Below, one piece after another: positions 34,057 to 45,036 of a stretch of DNA of 64,000 nucleotides. A program made the position numbers and the translations under genes. Below the pieces are notes generated by a model that worked only from the letters and a program-made list of their open reading frames with translations, was not told the origin of the DNA and ran no database searches. Source of the stretch: Cryptomeria japonica (Eukaryota > Streptophyta > Pinopsida > Cupressales > Cupressaceae). Location of the stretch: positions 312,685,664 to 312,749,663 of the forward strand of contig NC_081414.1 of assembly GCF_030272615.1 (NCBI RefSeq), given 5' to 3'. Numbering within the stretch: position 1 is the stretch's first letter; each line of letters begins with the position of its first letter.

Positions 34057-35751
34057 TCACTCTATAACTAGGTCATTAATCTCCAAAATTCTTGGAGATC
34101 TAATATATTTCTCATTAAAGCCTATTGCTCCCCTATTTGCTAGATGGTCTACCACTCCATTAGCTTCTCTAAAAATATGATTAATAGGAAAGGCGTCAAA
34201 TTTTTTAAGCAAATCAATGGCTCTGTTTAAGAAGCTATTGAGTCTCCAATTTGGTGTGTTACTAGTCCTTAAAGAATTGATTATTATAGCTAAATCTCCT
34301 TCAATTTCCACTTTCTTAAGACCAATTTCCCTGCAAATTGTCCTGCCTTCAATAGCAGCTTGAATTTCTGCAACATTATTAGTATCCTTTGCTAAAAATT
34401 TGGCTTGTTTAGCTTCAATCCTTCTGAAGAGTGAATTATACATCCGGCTCCAAAGGCACCTAGGTTACCTCTAGAGCTCCTTCAAAATTCAATGTATACC
34501 ATCCATCTTTTGGTAGAATCCAGACTGACAGAGCTCTTTGTTTTAATGTTTCCTCACCCCCTATCCCAACAAAGGTAGGAATGTTTAGACCAAACCAGTT
34601 TCCTTTCATTTTGCTATCCCAACAAGAAATTTGAGACTTTTTTGACATATGGAATGAGAGTCTACTATTCACAACTTCCACAATGGACGCTTCAAGTTTA
34701 TTCATAAAAGATTCCCAAAACAATTTTTCCACTTGAAAAATTCTCCTATTTCTTTCCTTCCAAATCTCCCAAATTAAGACTGAAGGAGAAGAAATCCATA
34801 ATGAATTAAATAGGCTTGACGAAAAGGGGTTAGGCCAACTTTTAAATAAACTCAAGATGTCATTCAACAAAGAAGACATCCAACCTAGTTTGGCGCATAA
34901 CCATTACAAGCATTTAGAGGCAAAAGGACATGTCAGGAGGATATGATTGATTGATTCTTATTCATTCTCACATAGAACATATCTTGATGGACCCAAATAG
35001 CCAATCTTCTTAAACCATTCTATTGTAAGTACTCTACCCTACAAAGTTGCCCAAGAAAAATAACCTGCTTTAAGAAGACACCTTTTATCCCAACACAGGG
35101 AAACAAAGATTTGTGTTCTCTCAAAGTTTTTTTTTCAACTAATGAATTGTATACATCCCTTGAGTTATAGCATCTCGAATTTTCCCCTATCCAAATGATC
35201 GAATCAAATCCTTCTTTTAATACTAAAGATCTCTTCTAAAGAATGTCCATAAGAGTTTTAATTTCTTCTCTATCAGCGGGTAAATCCTCAAAACTTTTCC
35301 ATTTCCAACCCATTGAGTGATTCTCATCTGCCATCTCAATATAGTCTCTCACAAAAATGCCCCACCTATTTTTTGTCATAGCCTTAAGATTATTTTGTCC
35401 CATCACTTTTTCTATAGCCAAATAACCACCCCATGAATCTAACCAAAAGAGAGCTTTTCCTCCATCTTTCGCATTCCATGAAATTTGATTTGTGATAAGA
35501 TTTCTATAATTCAAAATGAAATTCCATACCCTTGAACCTTTTGGAAGATTATGGACTCTGAAAATTCCTTCATAGATCATATCATCCCAATATTTCCCTA
35601 TCAGAATTCTCACCCATTTCCAATTGGAGTCCTTATAGATTTTCCAAACTAATTTTTCTCCTAAAGCTTTGTTTTCCAATAATTGATTCCTGAATCCAAC
35701 ACACCCAAAAGATTTGGGTCTACAAAGCTTCTCCCAAGTTGTCAAGGCCAT
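34057..35751 (-). pseudogene. LINE ORF2 C-terminal part: zf-RVT and RNase H
   Basis: Three open stretches in order. 35236-35751 carries the region just after RT (TWEKLCRPKSFGCVGFRN, NKALGEKLVWKI). 34460-34879 carries the region after the zf-RVT zinc module, with PSVLIWEIWKERNRRIFQ, a signature of plant LINEs. 34057-34443 is an RNase H domain: NNVAEIQAAIEG supplies the catalytic Glu helix, KVEIEGDLAIIINSL the Asp strand (here GD), and HIFREANGVVDHLANRGA the C-terminal His/Asp motif. Stops and shifts separate the stretches. RNase H would remove the RNA strand after copying. Confidence 0.85.
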
Positions 35752-36099
35752 TTTTTTTAGCCATTCCTTGCCAAAAGAAAGATCTCATTTTCTTCACTAA
35801 GTTTGAGTTTTCTCCAATTGAAAGAGATAGGCAAGACATAAGATAAATGGCGATAACAGAGAGATTTGACTTCAACATAATGATTCTACTTGCCCAAGAG
35901 AGCCATTTTCTTTTCCAAGATTACATTTTTTTATCCATCCTTTCTCCCATTGGATCCCAAACTTTGGTTGATATCAAACCTTTATCTAAAGGCTAACCTA
36001 AATAAAGACATGGTAGTTTCCCTTCCTTTAAACTCAAAAGAGCTAGGATTTGTTGCTCTAACCTCGTTTTCACATTAAAAAGGAAAACTTCTAATTTAT

Positions 36100-36649
36100 C
36101 TTGATTTATCTTCTGTCAACTTGACCAAATAACATAGTATCATCTACAAATTGTTGATGAGTAACAGCCTCAACTGAGTTAGTGATATTTATTCCTTTGA
36201 TAAGGCCATCTTGTTTGTATTTGTAAAACGTTATGCACAAATATTTTCCAATGATGATAAAAAAAAAGGGTGAGATTGGATCTCCTTGATAAAGACCTCT
36301 GGAGGAATCAAAGAAATCTTCAGGAGATCCATTTAATAAAACTGAAAAAATGAGAAGTTGAAATGTAATAAAAATTTAAATAGATCCATAGTTTAGAAAA
36401 AGAAAAATCCTCTAAACATTTACATAAAAACTTATGATCAACTTTATCATATGTCGTACTAATGTCCAATTTGATGAGCATGCTTGGGTGCTTGTAAATT
36501 TGAATAGAGTGAATGGCTTCTTGAGCAATGATCACTCCATCCAATATTGACCTTCCTGAGACAAATCATGTTTGTTCTACTGAGACAATTGATGAAAGAA
36601 TTCGCTTCAATCTGTTAGCTAAAACTTTTGAAAAGATCTTGTAAATAGT
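36100..36649 (-). pseudogene. LINE ORF2 reverse transcriptase, distal half
   Basis: It resumes exactly at the insertion site with YKIFSKVLANRLKRIL, then FVSGRSILDGVIIAQEAIHSI and MLIKLDISTTYDKVDHKFL, the conserved DxxKAYD block. After a frameshift near 36320 come GLYQGDPISPFFFII and the catalytic box FVDD at 36139-36150 (YADD in most LINEs). Both catalytic Asp are present but the frame is lost. A TGA interrupts between VEQT and FVSG. Confidence 0.85.
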
Positions 36650-37788
36650 TGTAAAGTGGAAAATTGGATCCTAGTGACACCCCACCTAGGAGAGAGAAAG
36701 GAAGCCACTAGGATGATTTTCACTTGGGAGGAACTTTACATTCAAAAGAGGGGCTTGAATCCTCTAGATCCAAATCCAAGGGAAATAAGGATGTGAATTC
36801 CAAATGGATTGCAAGGGTTGAAGAGTGATTTACCCTCTTTTGTAAATGAGAAAGTTGACTTGTTGACTATGTGGAACAAAGAGAGAGATTGAGTGAAATG
36901 AGGAGCTACTGGTTTGGGATCGCACTGTAACTTCGGATCTGAGCTAATTAGACTGATACGGATTTTCACTGCAAATTTGGAGAAAAGTCGTTGGGACCGT
37001 GGCGGGAATGTATATGGTCCTCCACAAATTCCACGAAACAAAAAGGGTTCTTCCGTCTCTACAAATGAAGCCCAAACTTGCAATTACAAATGCACAACTG
37101 CAACCTACACAAAGAAAAGAGAGGGAGAATTATTCTTGATAGGAGGTTGCCTCAATCAAACGTTGGTTGAGGAATCAACCTTGAAAGAAAGTAATTGAAA
37201 ATGCTTGAATGTAAACAATGAAAATGTATACCTTGTAGATCTGCAACCTATTGATGATGATTGCTTTGCTTCTTGATGTAACCACAAATGTTGTATGAAA
37301 TGGAATGCAAATTGATAAAACCCTAACACACACATGCTTGCAAATGAATGTTGAAATGTTGCTCCAATGGATGAATGAAGAAGACTTGAATGATTGAATG
37401 CTTGATGATGACCTTGAAATCTCATATCTTATCCTTATGTCCCTTATCCCCCTAAATGAGGGAATTGAATCCCCTTTTATACATGCCTCAAGGATTAATT
37501 TTCAACCACCGAAGAACGACAAAGAGAAATTACAAAACCCAAAGTAAAATTATGCATAGGAGACCAGGCATACCTAACTTAGGACCACCCTAAGGGGTGG
37601 AGACAGGGGCACCACGCCCCTGTCCTGCCCTATTTTGGTGCCCAGATAGGGTCTAGAGTCTAGACAAGGAGGGTTCAAGGATGAAAATGCAAAAAAAGAG
37701 GTCTTGGTCAGGAAGGAAGATGTCGTCACTAAGGTGAGGACCTAAAATATGGTTAAAATTGCAGGGGTCACAATTTTATGACACTACA
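36650..37788 (-). repeat. 3' LTR of the gag-only element
   Basis: In minus orientation it starts TGTAGTGTCATAAAATTGTG and ends CCACTTTACA. It lacks a block of about 27 bp present in the other LTR near 43315-43342. Confidence 0.9.
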
Positions 37789-37803
37789 TTTAGCCCTCAC
37801 TTT
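37789..37803 (-). other. Purine-rich tract next to the 3' LTR
   Basis: AAAGTGAGGGCTAAA on the minus strand abuts the LTR edge, the position expected of the plus-strand primer. It is interrupted by T and C, so it is a weak PPT. Confidence 0.55.
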
Positions 37804-40481
37804 AGCGGGAGTAAGGCCTATGCCAATACTGTTGGTAAAGTAGAAGAAAAGGAAAGATGAAGATGAGGGACGTGGAGAAACACTACAAGGAGTATAAGAC
37901 ATCGCTAATATTGAGGAGCAAAAAGCCCCTAATCTTAGGGTCTCAACCCATGGCAACATATGCAAGAGAACACAAAATAGGAACAAGACACACAAAACAA
38001 ACACGACAAGAATAAGACACAAGACGACAAACCAACTAGTCGAAGAGACCTTGACCCTCAGATGTCTCAACAACTAATCAGGACACAAAGACCAATGCCA
38101 TCACATAAACATGAGTGGTCATATAAGAGAGAAAAGCTGACATCATCCATGAACCATCAATAGTAAAACTATGAGTTCATGAGAGGAAGAAGAGAGAGAA
38201 CATGAATACACACTTTGGTGATCCATGAGAAGAGAAGCGAAGAAGAAAGAAACCATGGATGTCTCGCCCCTAAAAATAGGTGATCTATGGAGAGAAGGAC
38301 ATGGAAAATACCGCCCCTAGAGCTTGTCTAGGTGATCCATGTAAAGGGAGAGAGTGAGAACTTCGTTAGTTCCACTCAACCTCATGTGTGTGTGTGAAAG
38401 TGAGGTTCGAAGCACCTCATAGGAGTCTATGCTCGAGTATGCTACAACCTCTATAGAATGTATAGTACAAGTATCAAGAAAGGTGTGACATCCCACTCTA
38501 AGAGTCTGTGCTCTGGTTCCAAGAATAATCACCCAGCATAAAAGAAAAGTGGCATCATCTCGCTCTAAGAGTCTATGCTCTAGTTCCGAGAATAACCCAT
38601 TGTACAAGAAAAGAAGAAGTGAAGACATCTTTCTCTAAGAGTCTGTGCTCTGGTTTCAAGAATGACCCACTGTACAAGAGAAAAGCGACGACATCTTGCT
38701 CTAAGAGGTTTCCCTCTAGTTCCAAAAATGTCTCACTGTACAAGAAAAGTGATGACATCTTGCTCTATGTCTTCCCTCTGGTTCCAAGAATGTCCCACTA
38801 TACAAGAAAAGTGATGACACCTTGCTCTAAGAGGCCGCCCTCTGGTTCCATGAATGTCTCATTGTACAATGCATGAGAGAAGTATAGTACAAAGGAGTAG
38901 TGTAGGTGGCCCCCCTTAAGATGTCAACATAGGTGTATGTTGATATCTTAAGGAAACTAGAATTAGGATACCTACCTTCATCACAAAGAAGATATCCACT
39001 ATGCAATAATATCATAAATCCAAGCTAGAGAGGGAATACTCTTCAAGCCAGGATAAGATAGTTGAAAAGTGATATCTTGTTGTAAGTGTAAAGGTGATCC
39101 TTGGAGGAGAAGAGATTTTTGTTCAAAAGACATCTACCCCCAAGAGGATTTATCTTAGACAAATATAACATCTTCTCGAACAAGAAAAGGAAAGAACAAG
39201 AATGCAATCCTTCCTCCTATTTCTACGTGAAAGGGATTCTTGATGAGGGATGACTCACATTTAGCCCCCAGAGGGATGGTTGAATGTATCATATATGTAC
39301 ATTACCAAGTGTAAAAGAGGTTGTAGTCAAGGACTAACACCTCTTTTATAAGAGAGAATCCTTGAGTGAACAACAACAATTCCACACAAGGAATGACATC
39401 AAGTAATAGAACTCACACCATCCACTTAATAAGGAAAAGTGGATCCCTAGAGAAAGAGAGAGAGAAGGATCATTACCCACCAATCTAAGGGACAATGAGA
39501 AGAGCTTACACAATCTAATAGAGAGAGATTAAACATAAGCAAATGTGCAATGAACTTACATGAACACATGCGAGAAAAGACATTAGTAAATGTAAAATAC
39601 ACGTCTCAAGAAGTGGTAATCTTCGAAAGGAAAAAAACCATCATATATTCCCCAAGGGGGATTAATCATAAAAGCATATCATTGTAAGAAATGATAATAA
39701 CATATGAAAAATGCAGCCCCTAAAATAAATAATGATAAATGAGAAAGAAAGAAAGGAAAAGGAGTGAAAATCTTTGCCCCCCAAGTGAGGAGAACAAGAA
39801 ACATTACACATTTTCTGATGGTGATTAGTTTCAAATGATATGTCGTCCTAGTGGAACAAAATCCTTTCAAGGAAGTGATACATACTTCTCAAGAGATCAT
39901 GCCCTGCTAAGGGGCATATCCTACTTGCGAATAATTGAAACCATAGAAGAGGTAAGATTTCCAAGAGAATGAAGGAAAGAGAAGAAGTGCAGTACTCAAA
40001 AAAGATGCCCCTCTCCAAGCAAAGAGGGAAAACAAAGAACAATTATATGCTCACATAAGAATAACCCTATCCAAGAAAAGAGATCTAATAATGAATAATG
40101 CACAAAGATAGAGAAAAATATATAGAAAGAAGAAGAAAAATGGACTTCGTGTTGCTGCCCCAAAGTATGTTGAAGTGAAACAATACCACCACAAATGATA
40201 AAGAGCTCCCATTAAATGGAATAATTATGAAATAGGGTGAAGAGAATCATGAAGGGAAAAGAAGTGCTAAGGGACTATGCTTTTTCCAAGAAATACAACT
40301 AGATCTGTTATGAGACAAATTTGTGCAAGATCATATTGCAGTTGAACAAATTTCTTAAATGCATAATATTTTCCAAGAGAATATGAATATTAATCATGAA
40401 AAATGGAGTATTCAATACTTGCTTAAGATTTTTGTTTTTATTTTGAGGAGGAAAGGAAATGTTCTTATCATATTTCAATCT
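37804..40481 (-). other. Non-coding internal region of the gag-only element
   Basis: A 2.7-kb stretch, purine-rich on the plus strand, lies between gag and the 3' LTR, where pol would sit in an autonomous element. I saw no protease, RT, RNase H or integrase motif in any frame. The tandem array is the only structure noted. Confidence 0.6.
38482..38880 (-). repeat. About 66-bp tandem array inside the gag-only element
   Basis: Six degenerate units. The landmark CTCTAAGAG (or CTCTATG) starts at 38496, 38563, 38633, 38699, 38763 and 38825, spacings 67, 70, 66, 64 and 62. Each unit includes CTCTGGTTCCAAGAAT and CACTGTACAAGAAAAG. It is non-coding, in the 3' half of the internal region. Confidence 0.85.
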
Positions 40482-41678
40482 CTAATAGATTCGTGCAGCT
40501 AATCTATCAGGATGGTAAATATCATCTTGACATAAAGGAGAGGATTTGTTAGGAGAAGAAGATTTTTTATCCATAATTCTAATTTTACCACTATCTATGC
40601 CATCTTGAATAAATTTTTGAAAATCATAGCAATCATAAGCATTATGGTCATGGGTTTGATGAAATGAACAAAAAGGATGCTTTGAAGAAGAAGCACTCTT
40701 GCGGGCTCTCTTGATTTGTTGTTTTTGAAGGTAATCTTGAAAGTTTTGAAGCCTAAGGAATTCGTCCATAGAAAGAGGGGTACCACTTCCTAGGCCTCTT
40801 GTAGTAGTTTGTGTAGGAGGGTTTATAGGGACACAAATTCCATGCCCAAATTTCTCAATTCCTTGTCCTTTAAAACCTTGTTTTGTAATTATATGAAAAC
40901 CACAACTATAAGAATGTTGCAATTGACTAGATGGAAGAACAGGATCATGAATTTCTTTGAAATATGATGTGTAAGGAGGCAGAAAAGGATTTGTAGATGA
41001 AGGAGGAGTATCATGTGAAATGACAATCTCTTTGCCTTTATCAAGCTTATCCTTTTTGAAAGATTGGGGAAAAACATCTTCATCATCTAAAAGCTCATTT
41101 TTAGTGATTTCTATGTGAGGGGAAAGGTCATGAATAAAATGCATGACATCATCCTCCCTACAAAGACTTTGATGTTGAAGATAGGTCTTAGGAGAATAAG
41201 GAGGATCTAAAGATGTAAGAATGTTGATGTTTTCATATTGCCCCCCTTTCTCAAGGGTATGTATATGAGGAGAAGATGGGTCCATATTACTTACCAGTGC
41301 TTGCTCTCTTGTAGAAAGATCATTGGGTAAAGCATTAGATCTCATTTCATCCATACAAGATACCCTAGGAGAGGTACAAAGGTTAGGATCTCTAGGTTTA
41401 GTATCTACAAAATCTTGAAGATGATTAACACAGGAAATGCATTGTGTTAACAACATCACCATAATGCAACATAAATGATACATGAAAGCTTTGAGATCAA
41501 ATTGAAAAGAAAATAATTTGGAAATCCTAACAACACAATATGACCAAGTGCTATGAATAAAGAGAAGCAACATGAAATGAAAGAAAATCTTATCCGACAC
41601 ATGATTGTAGTGAATATCTGCAAAAAGCAATGTAATCATATGCGAAAGAGAAAGTAAATCCAATTTATTAATTGTCAT
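40482..41678 (-). CDS. Gag-like protein with CHHC zinc motif
   Basis: A 398-residue open frame, the only protein of the element, uninterrupted. The first ATG is at 41678. The initial 90 or so residues are hydrophobic and unlike gag, so translation may begin further in, for example at the ATG before DEMRSNALPND. The middle is Ser/Pro/Asp-rich. Near the C-terminus CSFHQTHDHNAYDC has C-x2-H-x4-H-x4-C spacing, the variant zinc motif of Tat/Ogre-lineage gypsy gag, followed by FQKFIQDGIDSGKIRI, also typical there. An open frame retained while pol is absent suggests the protein matters for packaging, or that the copy is simply not old enough to have decayed. Confidence 0.7.
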   Translation of the reverse strand: MTINKLDLLSLSHMITLLFADIHYNHVSDKIFFHFMLLLFIHSTWSYCVVRISKLFSFQFDLKAFMYHLCCIMVMLLTQCISCVNHLQDFVDTKPRDPNLCTSPRVSCMDEMRSNALPNDLSTREQALVSNMDPSSPHIHTLEKGGQYENINILTSLDPPYSPKTYLQHQSLCREDDVMHFIHDLSPHIEITKNELLDDEDVFPQSFKKDKLDKGKEIVISHDTPPSSTNPFLPPYTSYFKEIHDPVLPSSQLQHSYSCGFHIITKQGFKGQGIEKFGHGICVPINPPTQTTTRGLGSGTPLSMDEFLRLQNFQDYLQKQQIKRARKSASSSKHPFCSFHQTHDHNAYDCYDFQKFIQDGIDSGKIRIMDKKSSSPNKSSPLCQDDIYHPDRLAARIY

Positions 41679-42314
41679 CAAAAGTCTCTTAAGTGAAAGC
41701 TGAATTTCTTGGAAAAGTAGATCTAAAATTAGGACCTGTTTATGAAAATTAATTTTAAGATGTGAATTCGATGAATTTTGAATTTGTGTTTGACCTTAGA
41801 TAGTGTTAAAATTGATAAAGTACACTAATTTTCTAGATTTCAGCAAAAAAAATAGTCAATTCCGTCTCCCGAAATTTCGGGAAAAAAACCGAGGACAGTG
41901 GTGGGAGTGCACACGGTCTGACCAACTTTTTTCAAAATTTTCAGGGATGATAGAAATTATGATCTTAATGTGGAATCCAAAAAAACAGTTGATTCAGAGA
42001 TGTCTATATCGATCAAACTTACAGTCGAAGGTAAAAAATAGAAGAATCTTAAAAATTAGGGTTTTATGATTTAACCACTGAATCTTCAGAGTAAAGAGAC
42101 AGATTTGAATTGCAATTTTGAAATAGAAATCAGATTTGAAACAAGCAATTAAAATTTTAAACCTCGCAAGCTTAATTTTCTCAAAATAAAAAATTAGGGT
42201 TTTATGCAATTAACCTCTAACATTTGCAAATAGATCGAGCTTGAAAATGACAATTTGAAAGTCAAATTACAATTAATCAGATCTAAGAATGAGAAATTAG
42301 AATTAATATGTAAG
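41679..42314 (-). other. Leader of the gag-only element
   Basis: AT-rich sequence between primer site and gag, the expected place for the packaging signal. No coding feature seen. TTAGGGTTTTATG occurs twice (near 42056 and 42193). Confidence 0.5.
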
Positions 42315-42329
42315 ACGTCGGATTCACCA
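42315..42329 (-). other. Candidate primer-binding site, tRNA-Trp
   Basis: TGGTGAATCCGACGT on the minus strand, three nucleotides from the 5' LTR edge. From memory the plant tRNA-Trp(CCA) 3' end is ACGTCGGGTTCA plus CCA, which would pair with one mismatch in 15. The initiator-Met site used by the other elements here is absent. Confidence 0.65.
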
Positions 42330-42332
42330 AAA

Positions 42333-43504
42333 TGTAAAGTGGAAAATTGGATCCTAGTGACTCCCCACCTAGGAGAGAGAAAGGAAGCCACTAGGATGAT
42401 TTTCACTTGGGAGGAACTTTACATTCAAAAGAGGGGCTTGAATCCTCTAGATCCAAATCCGAGGGAAACAAGGATGTGAATTCCAAATGGATTGCAAGGG
42501 TTGAAGTGTGATTTACCCTCTTTTGTAAATGAGAAACTTGACTTGTTGACTATGTGGAACAAAGAGAGAGATTGAGTGAAATGAGGAGCTATTGGTTCGG
42601 GATCGCATTGTAATTTCGGATCTAAGCTAATTAGACTAATACGGATCTGCCCTACAAATTTGGAGAAAAGTTGTCGGGACTGTGGCGGGAATGTACATGG
42701 TCCTCCACAAAATCCGCGAAATGAAAAAGGGTTCTTCTGTCTCTACAAATGAAGCCCAAACCTATAATTATAGTTGCACACCTGCAACCTGCACATAGAA
42801 AAGAGAGGGAGAATGGTTGTGGATAGGGGTTTGCCTCAGTCAAACCTCGATTGAGGAATCAACCTTGAAAGAAAGTAATTACAAATGCTTGAATGTAAAC
42901 AATGGAAATGTATACCTTGTAGATCTGCAACCTGTTGATGATGATTGATTTGCTTCTTGAATGTAACCACAAATATTGTATGAAATGGCATGCAACTTGA
43001 CAAAACCCTATAACACACACACATGCTTGCAAATGAATGTTGTAATGTTGATCCAATGGATGAATGAAGAAGACTCGAATGCTTGAATGCTTGATGATGA
43101 CCTTGAAATCTCACATCTTATCCTTATGTCCCTTATCCCCCTAAATGAGGGAATTGAATCTCGTTTTATACATGCCTCAAGGATTAATTTTCAACCACCG
43201 AAGGCCGACAAGGAGGAATTACAAACCCCGAAGGCAAATTATGCATAGGAGACCGGGCAGACCTAACTTAGGGCCACCCTAAGGGGTGGGGACAGGGGCA
43301 CCACGCCCCTATCCTAGGGGGACAAGGTTGTCACATGGTCCTACCCTATTTTAGGGCCCAGACAAGGTCTAGAGTCTAGACAAGGAGGGTTTAAGGATGA
43401 AAATGCAAAAAAAGGGGTCTTCGTTAGGAAGGAAGATGTCGTCGTCGAGGTGAGGACCTAAAATATGGTCAAAATTGCAGGGGTCACAATTTTATGACAC
43501 TATA
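42333..43504 (-). repeat. 5' LTR of the gag-only element
   Basis: Direct repeat of 36650-37788. The terminal CA-complement has mutated: it reads ACTATA at the right edge (plus strand) instead of ACTACA. Confidence 0.9.
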
Positions 43505-43509
43505 ATAGT

Positions 43510-45036
43510 ATTACAAAGGGAAATAGGCCTAAAATCCTCCAATTTCAGTGACTTTTCTCTCTTGATAATTAAGGAAATGAAAGTGTTATTGGTCTCTTTC
43601 AAAAATCTTCTTGAATTCCTTGTTGTCTCTAAGGCTTCGGTTAACTCAATCCCTAAAATATGCCAATATTTTTTTAAAAAGCAGGCTGAGAACCCATCTA
43701 GCCCTGAAGATTTATCTAGGTGAAATTGATTGAGAGCATATTCTACTTCCTATATGGAAAATTTATTATTGAGCATTAAATTGTCATCTGCAGATATAAT
43801 ACTTGGAATATTTATCAATATCTCAATCTGAGAAACCAAAACTGACTCATTCCAATTGTTCAAGATATTAGAAAAGTATAACACTGATTTTTCTGAGATG
43901 ACTTTCGAATCTTCAACCATAATTCCTTGCTCATCTTTAATACTCTGGATTTTGTTAATTGCTCTTCTATGTTTAGTATTGTTATGGAAAAACATAGAAT
44001 TTCTATCACCCTCAAAAAGCCAAACATTCTTGTATTTTTGCATCCAAAAGGTTTCCTCTTTTGCTAAAATTTCATCATAATTTTGAAGAAGCTCCTTCTC
44101 CTTAATGAACCTGTTTTGATCTATCCCATAAGCTAAAACCTCTATGTTTAATAGCTCCAATTCATTTTCCACTCTTAACTTGACTTGAAAGATATTTAAA
44201 AATTTCTCTCTATTCCAACTAAGGAGATTTTGTTTGATTTTTTTCAATTTAGAAATGAAATAAAAAAGTTTCAATCCTTCATCCACATTTTTTCAAATTT
44301 AAATGGACAATTTAAGGGTTTCTTGTCCCCGGTGAGTTCAAGTTGTATCGGATAATGGTTTGGCCCTGATATTGGCATAATTCAAAGATTTTAATGTAAA
44401 AGGGGTTAAGGAAAGATCCCCTTTAAATAAAAATCTATCCAACTTCTCAACTATATAGCTAAAACCTAATATATTTTTATTCCAAGTAAACACACCATTT
44501 TCCATAGCTTTATCCAAAAGATTGTTTCTAAAAGCCCATTCTCGAAAATCAATTTGAGACTGTGATTCCTTCTGAATACCTTCATATTTCTCTGAAAGGT
44601 GTAGAAAAGCATTGAAATCTCCTCCTAATACTACATTGTTTTGAGGAATAGTTTGAAGAATCCTTTCTAAATCTCTCCATAAGGCCAACTTCATGTTGTT
44701 ATGCACTGGTCCATAGACATTGAAAATTGAGATTTTAATATCTTCCTGAAAACTAGAGGGAAAGCCTGTTATCCAATTATTGTTTGATGACAAATGTGAA
44801 TATGATAATTTCCTTAAGTCCCATAGCAGGACAAATCCTCCAGCTAAGCCCATGGAGTTAGTAGATTCTACTTCCCAAAACCCCAATTTATTTGTAAAAG
44901 CTAAAATTTGTTCGCTATTCAATTTTGTTTCCTGAAGCAAAACCACCTCTGGTTTTGAACCTTTGATACAACGCCTAACCAAGCGTTGTTTTCCTAGGTC
45001 ATTCAAGCCCCTTACATTCTGTGATATTGTCTTCAT
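43510..45036 (-). pseudogene. LINE ORF2 N-terminal part: endonuclease and RT start
   Basis: The ATG at 45036 opens an AP-like endonuclease: SQNVRGL, LLQETKL (catalytic Glu), VYGPVHN, GGDFNAF (Asp and Asn) and KLDRFLF. The final His is in GPNHYPIQLEL after a frameshift near 44380. The linker follows (LLSWNREKFLNIF, EETFWMQKYKNVWLFEGDRNSMFFH), typical of plant LINEs. RT begins with FHLDKSSGLDGFSACFFKKYW and DFRPISLCNTI, then is cut by the LTR insertion at 43505. The endonuclease nicks the target to prime cDNA synthesis. Stops at 44338-44340 and 43750-43752 and the frameshift make it non-functional. Confidence 0.9.

Larger units (their letters stand above)
36650..43504 (-). mobile_element. Gag-only non-autonomous LTR retrotransposon (TR-GAG/LARD-like)
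   Basis: LTRs of 1139 and 1172 bp flank 4.5 kb that encodes a gag-like protein but no protease, RT or integrase. Exact ATAGT target duplications lie at 36645-36649 and 43505-43509, and both sides are LINE RT sequence. The orientation is minus, set by gag, by the primer site next to the right LTR and by a purine tract next to the left LTR. LTR divergence looks like several percent in the part I aligned by eye, so it is older than the copia at 9190. It depends on enzymes in trans. The zinc motif of its gag is of the Ty3/gypsy Tat/Ogre type, so a gypsy helper is most likely. Confidence 0.9.

Noticed and set aside
40595-41086. Minus-strand open frames of 63 and 65 codons inside the gag-like gene
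   Set aside because: Out-of-frame shadows of the 398-codon gag-like frame.
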